DNA of 64,000 nucleotides from Thalassia testudinum (Eukaryota; Streptophyta; Magnoliopsida; Alismatales; Hydrocharitaceae): the NCBI GenBank assembly GCA_037157565.1, contig JAZHRO010000013.1, positions 80,531,501 through 80,595,500 on the forward strand. Direction: 5' to 3'. Positions 23,575 through 36,136 of the stretch are shown here, piece after piece. Within the stretch, counting starts at the first letter, position 1. Each line of letters starts with the position of its first letter. Position numbers and translations under genes: made by a program. The notes under the pieces were generated by a model. The model was not told the DNA's origin, ran no database searches, and saw nothing but the letters and a program-made list of their open reading frames with translations.

Positions 23575-25133
23575 GTCTCACAGCGTTTGTAAGTACGGAT
23601 CGGCTATCTGCCCTGCGATGATGCGGTCTATCAGCTTTGGTCATGACTGCCGCGTTACTGTCACTGGCCCACAGTACCCCTGTGACTCCCGAGGTCGTCA
23701 ACTGCCCAACTCCTCCATGAGTCTCCAACTCTATGCCTATAAGCTGGCCAAGTAGGCGGGCACCTTCTGGCTCAAGGCGTCGACCACCACATTGGCCTTC
23801 CCTAGGTAGTAGGAGATGCTGCAGTCGTAGTCCTTCAGGAGCTCTAACCACTGTCTTTGTCTCATCTTAAGCTCCTTTTGGTCAAACAAGTACTTGAGGT
23901 TCTTATGATCTGTGAAGATCTCGAAAGTCTCACCATAATGGTAATGCCTCCATGTCTTCAGCGCGAAAACAACTGTTGCCAGCTTTAAGTCGTGGGTAGG
24001 GTACCTATGCTCATGGGGCTTCAGTTGCCCCGAAGCGTAAATGAAAACGTGACCCCGCTACATGAGCACACCCCCTAACCCCTGCAACAAAGCGTCGGTG
24101 TAAACCACGAAACCGCCACTGCTGTCTGGGATGATAAGTATAGGAGCTAAAGTCAATCTCTCCTTCAACTCTTGAAAACACGCTTCGCACTCGTCTGTCC
24201 ATGCAAAGGGCACATCCTTCTAGGTCAGCTGGGTCATAGGACGTGCAATCTAAGAGAATCCTCTGATAAACCACCAGTAGTAACCTGCCAGTCCTAAAAA
24301 GTTACGTATCTCTGTCACTGTGCGTGGCCTCTCCCACCTGAGTATGGCCTCTACCTTGGTTGGATCCACAGCCAATCCATCTCCTGAAATCACGTGGCTC
24401 AAGAAAGTCACATGTCTCAACCAAAACTCGCAGTTGCTGTACTTGGCATACAGCCTGTGTCACCTCAAGATATTCAGGATCATGCATAAATGTTGACCAT
24501 GCTACGCCTGATCCCGCGAGTAAACGAGTACATCGTTGATAAACACCACCACAAACTGGTTTAAGTACGACCTGAAAACACGGTTCATCAAATCCATAAA
24601 GGCAGCGGAGGCATTGGTCAGCCCAAACGGCATGACCAAGAACTCATAGTGCTCGTACTGGGTACGGAAAGCTGTCTTGAAGACGTCAGTCTCCCTGATC
24701 CTCAACTAGTGGTAACCTAACCTCAAATCTATCTTGGAGAACACTGTGGCATCTCGCAACTGGTCGAAGAGATCGTCAATCCTTGGCAACGGATACTTGT
24801 TCTTGACAGTGACTCTATTCAGCTGTCGGTAGTCGACACAAAGTCGCATGGTGTCGTCCTTCACAAACAGCACAGGGCTCCCCACGAGGAGACACTGGGC
24901 CTCACAAAGCCCTTCTCCAACAGGTCATGTAGCTGTGACTTAAGCTCTCGCAACTCAAGCGGTGCCATCCGGTACGGTGCAGTAGAAATGGGGCTGGTCT
25001 CCGGTACCAGTGAGATCTCAAACTCGATCTCACGCTTAGGCAGTAGTCTTAGCATCTCCTTTGGGAAAACGTCAGGGTACTCACAAACCACCGGGATACT
25101 CTCAAAGTCAACCACGGGGTTAGGCTCTGCCAC
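23575..25133 (-). pseudogene. Ty3 reverse transcriptase and RNase H
   Basis: The RT starts about 25100 ([15 protein letters not shown], then [18 protein letters not shown]). It continues with [20 protein letters not shown] and [13 protein letters not shown] (about 24730-24850), [20 protein letters not shown] (24600-24670), and the catalytic motif at about 24525-24560, read as FINDVLVYS. Ty3 enzymes have FIDD here, so the first aspartate of the pair is replaced by asparagine. RNase H follows (VVYTDALLQGLGGVLM, then [20 protein letters not shown]). Frame changes occur at about 24870 and between 25340 and 25133. Stops occur at positions where glutamine is usual (GYH-stop-LR, LM-stop-RG). The copy cannot make cDNA. 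Confidence 0.85.
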
Positions 25134-25299
25134 TACACCCCTTGCTCAAAAGCTTCGCTGCCCGAAGCGCAGAGATGCATCTGAAACCTCCGTCCACCGA
25201 CTGACCGTGAAACTCAAAGGGAGGCAATTTCGGTATGGAGAAGACGATCTTCCTCCTTAAATAGTCCACCAGGGCATGATAGGCGGACAGCTAGTCCAT

Positions 25300-26885
25300 C
25301 CCTAGGATCACGTCAAAGTCCATCTGGATCACAATCAGGTCAGCGGGGAGGCTGTCTCCCTATACTGGCCTCGCAGTTCGTGTAGATCTCCTCGACTACA
25401 AACAACTGGCCACCTGGGCCTCTGATCACAAACGGATCTTCTAATAATATACTACCCTGCCTTAAACTGACGGCAAAACTCGTAGCGACGAAGGAGTAGG
25501 TGGCGCCGGAATCAAAGAGTACGTACACTAATATGCCAGAAACAGTAACCATACCTGCCACTACAGAACCCGAAGCCCTAGCGTCTCTATGTGTGAGGGC
25601 GTTGATACGCCCCTTAGCTCTTGGTGCAGACGAAGCGGTTACACTCTAGGTCAGGTGAGCAGCAGCTGGCTGGTACCCTCCTCGTGACTACTATCCTCCC
25701 CCATGCGCCTGGTGACCACAACCGCCAGTTCGACCTCCAACGCTCGGCGTGGGGAGCATCTGCTGTGCTCCGACCCTAGATGGGTAGTCCCTCTTGATGT
25801 GGCCCGACTGGCCACACTGGTAGCAGAGGGATACACGACGTACTCCCTTAGTAGGTCCCTGCTGGCGGCTGGGCGGGGGTCAGGTGCTAGCAACTGACCC
25901 CTGTCTGGGGCCCCCAAAGGCCACTGGTGGCCCCGTAGAACAAAACGGCTCTCCTGCAGGTGCCGTGTGCCTCCTCTCCCGACAGCCTTGAGAGTACTCT
26001 GGCTGGTAGGGCATTTTCCATCCACTATTAGTGTCTCACGAGGCCGGGTTGGTCTCCCCGTAAGTCATGACTGCCTTGACCACACGAGAGAAAGTGGGCA
26101 GCTTCAGGGGTTTGACATACCCCCGAATCGCAGGTCGGAGCCCCTCAGTAAACCTACACGGGCGCTCCTCCTCAGTAGACAACTCTAGAAAACGTGTACG
26201 GTATACGCTAACCATCATCGTACCATGGCGGAGAGTGTGGAACTCCCTCCTCCTCTGGTCAGGTTTGCGGAAAGTCCTTCTCGCAGAAGAGAGCTACGAA
26301 CTGATCCTATATCGGCTCTCTCCCCTCCTGGCCTCTGACTGCCCTCCACCACCTATGTATTGCGCTCTCTAGCTAGTACGTGGCAAAGGCCACGCGGCAC
26401 TCCATAGGAGGGCAAAGGGTGCCAAACACCTTCTCTATCTACTCCAACCAGTCCTCTGCCTCAGACGGGCTCTCATTTCCCTTGAAGGAGGGAGGTTTCA
26501 GCTTCCGGAACTGTCCGAAAAGCTCATGGTGTAGCTGCAGTGGGGAAACGGGCACGCCTCCAGGCAAGGAGGGCTCATGCTCGGAAGTGTCAGAGTGTGA
26601 TGGGGGTGGTGGAGGACCACCCCCTCCCCCTCCTACTCGTCCGGTGCTGCGACGGTCTCTCTGTCCCACCGAGGACTCCCCCTCCACGTCCTAAGGGAGA
26701 GGTGCTCGAGGAGGCTGCTGGAGCTCCTCTCGCACGATGTCTCTAATCAGCTGGGTAAGATCCTGGGCCTAAACACTCTGGAGGAGAACTGGGTCAACTG
26801 GTGCCTCATGTTTAGCACGTCCGCCCCTTTGACCTCGTCCACGACCACGACCACAGTCTGCCTTGAGAACTCCCCGACGAGGCAT
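25300..26885 (-). pseudogene. Ty3 gag and aspartic protease
   Basis: From the ATG at 26885 an arginine/glycine-rich start (CGRGRGRGQRGGR) leads to a gag segment with a proline run and ELFGQFRKLKPPSFKG (26439-26520). Then come FLELSTEEERPCRFTEGLRP (about 26135-26195) and a zinc knuckle at about 25800-25842, CYQCGQSGHIKRDY, in which the last cysteine of the usual C-C-H-C set is tyrosine. The protease follows in the same frame (VLFDSGATYSFV, active-site DSGA, about 25495-25530). Gag packages the RNA in the virus-like particle and the protease matures the polyprotein. A frame change lies between 26439 and 26218. In-frame stops, mostly TAG, make this copy non-functional. Confidence 0.82.
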
Positions 26886-27067
26886 CTCCTGCAAGGAGAC
26901 GCAACAGATAGAACAAGAGTTGTCAACGATACAAGATTACATCGAGAAAAGACTTAGAAACGAATACTAAAGTGGTACGTTATGATGGTTATCCTAGTTA
27001 TATGCACGTGAGTGGCTATTCTCGAACTAATTGGTTCATTTCTCGGGATAACATTCCTCTAATATCT

Positions 27068-29726
27068 TATTACGACCTGATTCCCGGATCCCTACAGGAC
27101 TCGAGACCAGCTCGCCTCGACTAATCCTAAGACCTAGTCGTCCAACGAGAAATAACCAAAAGCAGGAAATAAACTACATTCACACATGCAATATAAATAG
27201 GTAGAAGGAAAAACGAAACAGTAAAGGAAAGTAAATCAACTGTCTCAAAAGTAGTACATGTCACCACAATAATAACAGAAAATAGAAAGTAACGAGAACA
27301 GTAATTTTAAAGTCCAATACTCACGATTACAGCAGAAATAAAAGAGCTGGAAAGAAAACTACTACGATTGGGCTCGGCTAGGCCTAGCTCCCTCTGCAGC
27401 CTGAAATTCGGGCTGCTCAACTCCTGGTCCTAAACAGGGTTACGAAAAGATGGAGTTAGCGAACATTAAGTAGAGTGGTGTTTACATTATTTATGTACAA
27501 GTAAAATAAAAACAAGTAGGTTTTATTCTCATTTCTATTTCTCATTTATGTGTTTCTGGTTCATTTATTTCACAAAATATCCAAGTATTTCTTGATCTTG
27601 CTTGTTCCTCGTAGAACAATCTTGATTGCAGTCTTTTTCGTGGGGTAGAAGGTACATGTGGTGCTCTCCTGTTCGGGAGAGTCCCCCGCGGTGTCCTACA
27701 CCCAGTCAACTACCCCGAGGTCATTGTTGCGACGTAGTGGTAACTACGACACGCGTGATAAGCTCATGGGTAGCTACCCTGTACCGGTAAGCGGTCAGTC
27801 GTTTCCACTAGTGGGTATACCTAAGGTACAGCACGGAACAATATAGGGCATTGCCCTCTCAGAATAGGGGTCTCGTCCCTCCACAGTCTACACACCCTCG
27901 TCCGACTACCTCGATTTGCTCAGAGGGCCTAAAAGTCAGTGTAAGTTGGCTAGTCCCAACCCCGGACCCCGTGGAGTGGCTAGCTCGCTCCCTACACTAG
28001 TAGCACATCTCGGAACTACATACGCAAGTGTCAACAAGAGTCGGTGTAGAGTGGCCAATCCTAATCCCGGATCTCAACCCAAGGGTGGCTAGCTCTACTC
28101 TACACTAAAAGGGACAGTTGCTCTCTTTGGTACCATATACACAAAGGCCAACTCATTTCCCGTCTACATTCCAGATTCCTTTTATACGCAGGAGTTCTAC
28201 TCCTAATTCCTCGTAAGGTTCATGCTCATATTCATCTCATTTATCTATATTCAGATTTCATGTTTCATAACCCATTCCTCATCTATATACAGGTAGCTTG
28301 TGTTTTCATAATTTAACTCTCAATCATATACATGCAACTTGTGGTTTCACCGTTCACTTTCTCATTCACATACATGCAACTCGTATTTTAACATGCATCT
28401 CATAATTACATTAATACCATTTACTAGCAATTTATTTTAAACATGCACTTAAGTAAATAGTACAGCTCAAAAGAGACTCATACATTTTTATCCTTGGTTC
28501 ATTCTACATCCTAGAGTTCAATCCGATTATTTCAAACAAGTACATTCTTATTTAAATATTAACAAATGAATTAAACCACTCTACCAAGTATCAAGGGAGG
28601 AATGGGGACCTGCACCGCAGATATCGACGTCTTCGCGGACCCCGAACATGCCACCGGCTGGTAATCTGTACTAGCGACTAGCTTACATCAGCCGAACTCA
28701 AAACAATAGCTACTCAACACAAACACGTAGGGAAACTCGAGTGGAAAACACTGGTACTTCATTTGCGGAAATCCGATTTCATTTGGGTCTTGAACGAGCC
28801 AAAAACACAATTACTGCCCAAAATTAGACGTCTGCGACTAGTCCCAGACGTCTTAAAAGACGTCAGATCTCACCTTGCACTTCCTGCAGCTGCTTTAGAC
28901 GTCCAGACTTCCTTCGCGACTGTCTAGGGGCAGCACCAGATGTCGGGCAACGCCTCCGGTCATCTGGAAGTACCTCCAGACGTCTGGCAACGTGATCAGA
29001 CATCCAAAAGTACTTGGAAAAGCGCACCACGTGCCTTCCCAAAGCCCTCACCTGTGTACAAAAATCGCAGGTGCTCAGCCCGACATCTCCTGTGCTACAA
29101 TCTGCATGACGGAAAGTAGTGTAGGAAGATACATACCTCGCGCGATATTGTGCTTTCAGACGTCCGGCTTCAGCTCCGGACGTCCTGGTGCCTTGCCAAC
29201 CATCTGGACGATACTCCAGACGTCTGATACTGGAAAACCTCCAGTACCAGAACCTCCTCCGCGACGCTCCCCTCCTCGCAACGCTGCCTGCAGCGTACCG
29301 CAGCAACTTCAGCAGCTGCAGAGGGCCGGGAGGCCGCCACCAGCCGTGCAAGCTCCGCCGAGCTCCCGAAGGTCCTCCGACCTTCTCGCTCTCTTCCTTC
29401 CTCTCTCTCCTCTCTCCCTCTCGTTCTCTCTCGCATGCCCTCTCTCTCATCCCTCTCGTTCTCCCTCGCCACAGCCGCACAGGGAGGATGCTGGAGGTGG
29501 TGGTGAGGGTGGGGAGAAGAGGGTTTAAATAGAGTGGGTTTAGGGTTTAAGGGGGTGAGGGGCGTGGAGGAGAAAGAAGCTCTACACGTTGCTTGCGTGC
29601 AGAGCGTAAAGGAACATACAAAAATTCACATTTTCAGATGTCCGGGCCTGTGTCCAGATGTCTGGACAGATATCTGATTGAAACTCCAGACGTCTTAACC
29701 GACTAAACAAGCAACGTGTCATTTCA
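27068..29726 (-). repeat. 5' LTR of the Ty3 element
   Basis: A homologue of the left LTR. It starts tattacgacctg rather than tgttacgacctg, and its outer end stops at gtgtcatttca, followed by cttca. The last ~8 bp seen in the left LTR (tcataaca) are missing or changed, so the exact outer end is uncertain by about 8 bp. The GACGTC-type words recur at 28827-28865, 28898, 28978-29000, 29157-29225 and 29636-29695. Confidence 0.85.
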
Positions 29727-29731
29727 CTTCA

Positions 29732-32606
29732 TCTAGAAACTCTTTGTTAGACCTTCTTGTTCCATCTTTTTGGCTGACCTCGAATGATGTGGCTAGAGGT
29801 TGTTTGTTCCAAACTTGCGATTAAGACAATGCTTTTCCCTCCCTTCAGAAGGTCTATGCCAAGCTTGTAGTTTGAGGTTGTAGTTGTCTTGAGTGATTCG
29901 GGTTGATGCGATGGTTGATCTGTGCCTGGGCTCCATCCCCTTGCACCACCACGACCAAGTCCCTTGTGTCTCCGTTTAGAGTTGTTTGGGGCTATCTCGA
30001 AGCAGCATCAGACTTTAAACGTATTTCCGGCAACCTCATCTATTCTTGCATGTGGTTTGAAGCAACGCAGATATTGTTAGGTCTCAATGCTAGGCCTTCA
30101 GCTAAGATTACATGCTAGGTCTCGTTGAAAGGCACCATTTTCTTTATTTTGTTTTGTTTTCTTTATGGTCTTTTTAGTTGTCTCCTTCAATGGAAGGGTT
30201 GTCCCACAACCTCTTAGGGTTGAGGTTGAGTCCCGTGCCCCAAGGGGATACGGCTTGTCTTCTAGATCTTTCAAGTCTCTTCCTCTACCCCTTTAAATGG
30301 TGTTTCCCCTTACAACCCTTACTTGTAAGGGCTTTCTCTCGGACTGTATTTTCTCTTTGGTAATGAATTGCCTTTAGGCAACAAAAAAAAGGTCTTATTT
30401 TTCATGCCCCTCCACCCATGTGGGAGGAAGCTCACTCTAATTATTACATAACATGTAGCTTGTATGTAATATAAGCAGCTCCATCACATGCATCATTGAC
30501 ATACAACATGGTAGGGTTATAGAAGTAGGAATATGTTACATGAGTTATCCATTATTATTAAAATGTGTGCATTATGTAGTTTGTAAGGTCGAGGAGTAGG
30601 ATTAAACTCCAACCAAGGTACCATTGAAGTTTATGAGGACTTATTACAGGGCCTACTTAAATTCATGTTTATCTCATTATTTTTTGCTTTTATGTGATAT
30701 AAGATAGTATACTTTGGGACTCAAATTGTTCTTACTTATATGATTATAAATATAAGCATTTGAAACATTTGTATCATCGTTAATGCAACGTTACAGTGTG
30801 GTTGTGTTTATACTTGATTGTGTTTATGTGACCCATCTTTGCTTGTTTATGTGAATGGAATTGTGCATTTAAAGTGTAATTGGTTTGCAGTTACGCACGC
30901 GTACTTTGTGTGTATACCATTGTGTTTAGTTGTAATTTTTATATATTTGATTGTTTAATGTGAATGTGTGTATGTGCTTGTATCTTGTTGTACATGTGAA
31001 ACTGAGGTGGTGGGCAATTTGAATGTTGAAAAATCACTCAGTGGATGATCTTTTAAATGATTCATTTATGATTCCATTCTCCACCGTAATCTCTACTTCC
31101 GTTTTCAAAAACCCAAAAACCCCTACTTCTCACCCTTCCGTACCCACGCACAAAGATGAGATCCAATAATTAGAAATTGATGAATCTGTGATTTTGGCAG
31201 CCATTATTATGACTGCAATGGTAAGTAGGCATTCCAGGACTGCTAAATTATACAATGAGCGATGGTTAAACATCCTGATCCCCTACCCTTTCAAAACGCT
31301 CCATCAGACGTTACCAATATCAGAAGCAGACAACCGACCATCAACCAAGCTCTCTCCATCAGGGCCCCATGTTTTGGTGAAGGGCAGGGCAAAGCTTTTA
31401 AGGAGGGTTTAATTGGAGGGTAAAGAAAGAGATTATAAAAAAATGGGAAACTGATATTAACTTATAATTACATTTACTTACATATTTATATTAATATAAA
31501 TTTATATTTATTTAAATTGATATTAAATTATACTATTAACTCTTGTGATGTTCTAATAGTTGTGTTAGAAATATCAAGATGCAAGTAGTGCATAACTTTA
31601 ACATAAATTTAACTAATATCAATGTAAATCAATGTTAAACAAATTTATGTTAAAATAATCAAAGACAGGTTACCATATGAGGGTTTTGATAGTCAAATAA
31701 ATCTAGGTTAACCGCTTAAGTAAACAAAACCTTAGGTGTTGAAAAAAATCTTATGCAATCACCTTGTAAGAAAGAATTCCCACCAGTTGAGAACATTAGC
31801 CATCGATTTCTAAGAGCCCATTGAAGTTGAGCGCTATCCCTTGTTTTTCAGGAATAATCCACACTTACATCAGTGTGATTTTAACACCAATTAGACATTA
31901 AACATAATTTAGCCTAACACATATTTGCTAGGGATAACAATCATTTTTTGGGGCGAACAACCTCCCAACATAACCCGTAATCAGTTAACAAGAAATAGTG
32001 GTTATCCCCTCTTTCCATTCCACAAAAACCGGGTGAGCAAACACCACCTATAAACTTGCCCTAAAATATCAGGTGCATTCTATAAAAGTTACGATCCAGT
32101 CAAGTTGGCGCCTATCATTCCCGATCTAAAGTTTTACCATGGTATCCGTCAACCTTCAAAACAACCCACTCTGATAAGCAATCGAAGTACAGATGTTCAA
32201 AAGATATAACATATATGCTGTCAATGGATCCACCAAAAAAAGGTAATAACCTAAATATTATTTGTACATGATTGATGCAAGCAGGCTAATTTGATCTAGT
32301 TGATAACCAAATAAAGCTCAAAGCATCTCCATGCTACAGGAATTAAACAAAAGTAACTCAAACCAGTTAAAACTCAACAGTAAGCAGTGTGTAACATTGC
32401 CACAAAGTTACCTCCATTCTTCACTGCTGCTTTTTGATCCTACAGGCCTCGTTCAAGTTATAGATAGGCATGTCTAGACCCAGTGTGTTTCAGTATATGT
32501 AGAAAGGAAACTAAGAAAAAAGTAAGGCAGATGCCACCGTGGACCTTCAATTAGACGTCACACTGATTTTTCTGTTCCATTTGGCATAAGTGCAAATTTG
32601 CTTTTT
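29732..32606. other. Spacer and NERD1 3' flank
   Basis: No gene is supported. Positions 29750-30385 hold T-rich, moderately GC-containing sequence ending in ttaggcaacaaaaaaaagg, which could be the 3' tail of a non-LTR element on the plus strand. Positions 30400-31750 are AT rich. An open frame of 74 codons at 31188-31412 has no recognisable domain. About 32400-32606 should contain the NERD1 3' untranslated region on the minus strand. Confidence 0.35.
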
Positions 32607-33080
32607 TCAAGTGTAGTCACTTGAAGGTCGTGGCTTGCCCTTGCCGGCGTTGAAATGTTGAGAAACAAAAATGCCTGCTATGATGACAATTAGACACCCA
32701 ACAAGGGTACTGAAGAAGAGAGCTCCAGGCTGCCTGGTCTGGACAAAACCATAAACACCATTTGTGGTTACCAAGATAATGTCATTAAGCCCATCATTTG
32801 AGAAGTCATCCACAATCAAAGCATGTGTTGGGGGCCCAGGGAAGTAGATAGCATCTAGCTCAGCTCCTCCCGGGGAGATCACCATAGCTTCTGAATCTCC
32901 ACCAGCAAGTATCACCTCCTGCTTACCGTGCTTCAACAACGAGAAGGTTTTTAGGGTTGGAACTACTGCGGTCTCCATTGTACCGGATGGAGATGGGAGA
33001 TTCGACCAGGTAATACCAGTTGATAGTTGCCAATTCCACAATACATGGTCAGAATGCCCACCAGCAGAATACGAGGTTAT
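32607..33080 (-). CDS. NERD1: NERD1 last exon: C-terminal propeller, membrane span, tail
   Basis: Starts after CTGTAG (33081-33086) with ITSYSAGGHSDHVLWNWQ and ends at a TAG following PSSDYT. It holds one clear transmembrane segment at about 32660-32720 and a short basic cytosolic tail. Confidence 0.93.
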   Translation of the reverse strand: MTSYSAGGHSDHVLWNWQLSTGITWSNLPSPSGTMETAVVPTLKTFSLLKHGKQEVILAGGDSEAMVISPGGAELDAIYFPGPPTHALIVDDFSNDGLNDIILVTTNGVYGFVQTRQPGALFFSTLVGCLIVIIAGIFVSQHFNAGKGKPRPSSDYT

Positions 33081-34022
33081 CTACAGTGAATGGGAAAAAT
33101 AAATGCCTGAGATCGACAACTTAAACAGCAGGAAGAAGAAAGAGGGAAAGCAAGTGCTTAAAATGGCAGCATAAAGCACCCGAAGTAGGTACAAAATAAG
33201 AAGGAAAAAGAGCGGCAAAGGAAGATAAATTTATCAACTAACCTCCCCACGATTAGTCAGGAATATGATGTCTCTATGGAAATCTTTTTGGTCCTTATGT
33301 CCGTCGTCTCGAGTAATTAGAATGGGAGTTGCAACCTCCAATGAGCTCAAATCTTCTTGTCTACCAAAATGTCCAGCAAAGTCTGCATGCTGGAAGAAAT
33401 TGAAGTGTGTCTGATGACAGATGGAAGCATTAAAAAGTTGCTCCCTTACTGGAACACCAGATGTGGCAACTGCATAACATGGCTTCAGTACTTCCATGGA
33501 TCCTGTGACAACAGTTTGTTCTGCACCATTCCCACCAACAGCCTACCAAAAGAGGACTAGTTTCTGTCAGTTTCACCTAACTTACCAAATTACTGATGTC
33601 TATCATCCGCAGGAAAATCCTGCAGAGTTATCCATTCACTCATCCCTTAATGGCGGTTTTGTGCATAGGAACAAGAAAGGTTCTCAAGAAGATGTCATCT
33701 AAAGTGCAACCATCCAAGAATCATTTGCATTTTGAAAAATATAATGACTTTGCGATTAAAATTCACGAAAGAAAAAGGAAACTGCAAATTAAATGATTGC
33801 AGGCAGGTCGGGCATTCACAATGCCTCTATTATAAATACATACCAAAGAATTTATATAGTATCTTTTTCAATGAATTATGAAACTTTCAACTTTGGAAGC
33901 TGATATTGCATTAAATTGCACCTTAGATGAAGACAATGGTATTAACAAAGTTCAATTCTTATCATTGCTATCCAAAACCAAGTTGATATAACAAGGTACT
34001 TAAAACGAGGGAGCCTAGGGAT

Positions 34023-34061
<39 letters not shown>

Positions 34062-36105
34062 AAGGCAGATAGAGGGAAGGAGGAAGCCCATGCCAAGAGG
34101 GCAGACAGGAAGGTGGACAAGGTCTCCGGAGGGAAGAAGCCAAGGGTGTCTTCCATTGGGACTCTAGACAACTCAACGCTGCTTGAAGACCCTCTTGACT
34201 ACACCCCACCTCTGGAAGGGCATCCCGTGCAGCTAGAGGACGAAGATATTGAGGAGGGGATCTGGAGATGACAACACTCTCTCCTTATCTTCTCGGTGGG
34301 GAAAAGGCCCTACTACAGGGCCCTTACATCCTTCATCTCCAATTTCTGGAGACTGAAGGAGACGTTTCTCCACTCGAGGGACTATGGACTTTTTATGGTG
34401 GAATTCTCCTTTGAGGAGGATTCCTCCATTGATCTACAAAAGGGTCCGTGGCTCCTCTTTGGAGCCTGGTTGATGGTCACCTGCTGGACCCCTGACATGA
34501 AGTTGAAGAGGAGCGATCCCATGGAGATCCTGCTGTGGGTCAAACTACTCGATTTGCCCCTCCATCTAAGATCGAGGAAGGCAATCAGCAAAATCATCAG
34601 AGTAACAGAAAGATCCCTAGGAAGGAATCGATGAACTATTGCACAAGTCACTTCATCGCGTGCGGACATGCATGGAGGTCTTCACTACCTGTGAGATGCC
34701 TTTGGAGGTCTCCTATGCCCTCCCTCATGGGGGAGTAGGGACTGTCAAGGTGTCCTACGATTGGTCCCCTCCACAATGCAATCACTGTTGTGACTTTGGA
34801 CATGGTAGTGGGAAGTGCCCCTCCCCCTCTTCACCACCAACCTCTGATGACCCTGACCATGGCAAGCTCTCGCAACGAGTAGGGGAAGTAGTGGGCGGAT
34901 GCGAGAAAGGAAGGGGGCATGAACAACCACACCTAAAATAATGACCCTTTGGGAAAGCACCACCAATCAAGTAACTCTTGCATGAAATCTGCCTCCGAAA
35001 GTGGGAGCGACACCCACGCATTCAATGTGCATGCGTCACCCCAAGATTCCACGTTGAGGGAGGGATTTTCGAAGGGACATGGCCCCTCAGTTCCCCTTTA
35101 ATCTCAACACCTCCCACCAATGTACTGATTATGCCTCCTTGTACAAGGAAACTAACCCCTCAAAAGATGAAGCTTCTCAACACAACACCTTCGAGGAGTG
35201 TCTTTGGAAGCTCCAGACAGGGGCCAAGGAGGGTTGGAAACAACCAAAGAGAGAAAAACAAGAATGTTGAAACAACCGACAAGGGGAAGGAGCCAGCATT
35301 CAGGGATGCCTCCCCTAACACCTAATGTCTCTGATGGCCGAGAACACTTGAGGAATTACTGCCTTGGGGAAAATAAAGGAAGTGTTCAACTTCCTTAGAT
35401 CTCATGATGCGCACCTCACTAGATTGCTTGAAACTCGAGTCACCCATAGAGGTTGGGAGAGGACTACGAAGAGCATTCCCAGAGGTTGGAGTTCCATTCC
35501 CAACCTTGACCAAGCCCCATATGCAAGAATACTTGTGGTCTGGAGGCCAGAAACTTGATCCATCACATGAGTACATTCGATTGATCAAGCTTTGCTAGTC
35601 CTCGTGGTAAATCAAGGAGGCTTGGTCATCTATATCTCCTTCACTTACGTGCATAACACGTGTGAACGATGAAGGGAATTGTGGACTACTCTTCATACCC
35701 ACAAGGAATTGGTTGATGGTTCGTGGCTAGCCATTGGTGATTTCAATGCCGTCAAATTCCATGAGGATCATCATGTGGGAGTTGTTTCCTGCTTTGGAAG
35801 CATGGGAGAATTCAATGAGTGCATTACATATTGCAAACTCAAAGAACTAGACGCCTTGAGGAATGCCCTCTCGTGGTTAAATGTGATGACTAGAGAAGGG
35901 CATATTGCCTCAAGAATTGATTGTGGGTTTGCTAACCCAGGGTGGCTCGACGTCTCCCTCCCTCTTGTCCAAGTGGATTACACCTACACAGATCTCAGTA
36001 ATCATGTGGCCTTGTCTGCCTTGCCCACTAACGAAGGAAAAGAAAACCTTTTCGCTTCCTTAATTATTGGCCTAAATGCCCAAGTTTCCTCGACCTGGTG
36101 AACAC

Positions 36106-36136
<31 letters not shown>

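Larger units (their letters stand above)
19401..29726 (-). mobile_element. Tekay/Del-like Ty3 (Gypsy) chromovirus, complete structure, coding dead
   Basis: A full LTR retrotransposon on the minus strand: 3' LTR at 19401-22103, internal region about 22104-27067, and 5' LTR at 27068-29726. Long LTRs of about 2.7 kb with a roughly 5-kb interior and a C-terminal chromodomain-like segment fit the Tekay/Del clade. The 5-bp word CTTCA flanks both outer ends (19396-19400 and 29727-29731). Beside the 5' LTR on the minus strand, gatattagagg resembles a primer-binding site for initiator tRNA-Met (GGTATCAGAGC; 8 of 11 match). Gag, protease, reverse transcriptase, RNase H, integrase and chromodomain-like sequence follow in Ty3 order, broken by at least four frame changes and many stops. 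The frame that starts with ATG at 26885 is the likely gag start. Confidence 0.9.

Noticed and set aside
26380..26746. Proline-rich open frames on the plus strand
   Set aside because: They are the reverse strand of the Ty3 gag start, whose minus frame has the family features.
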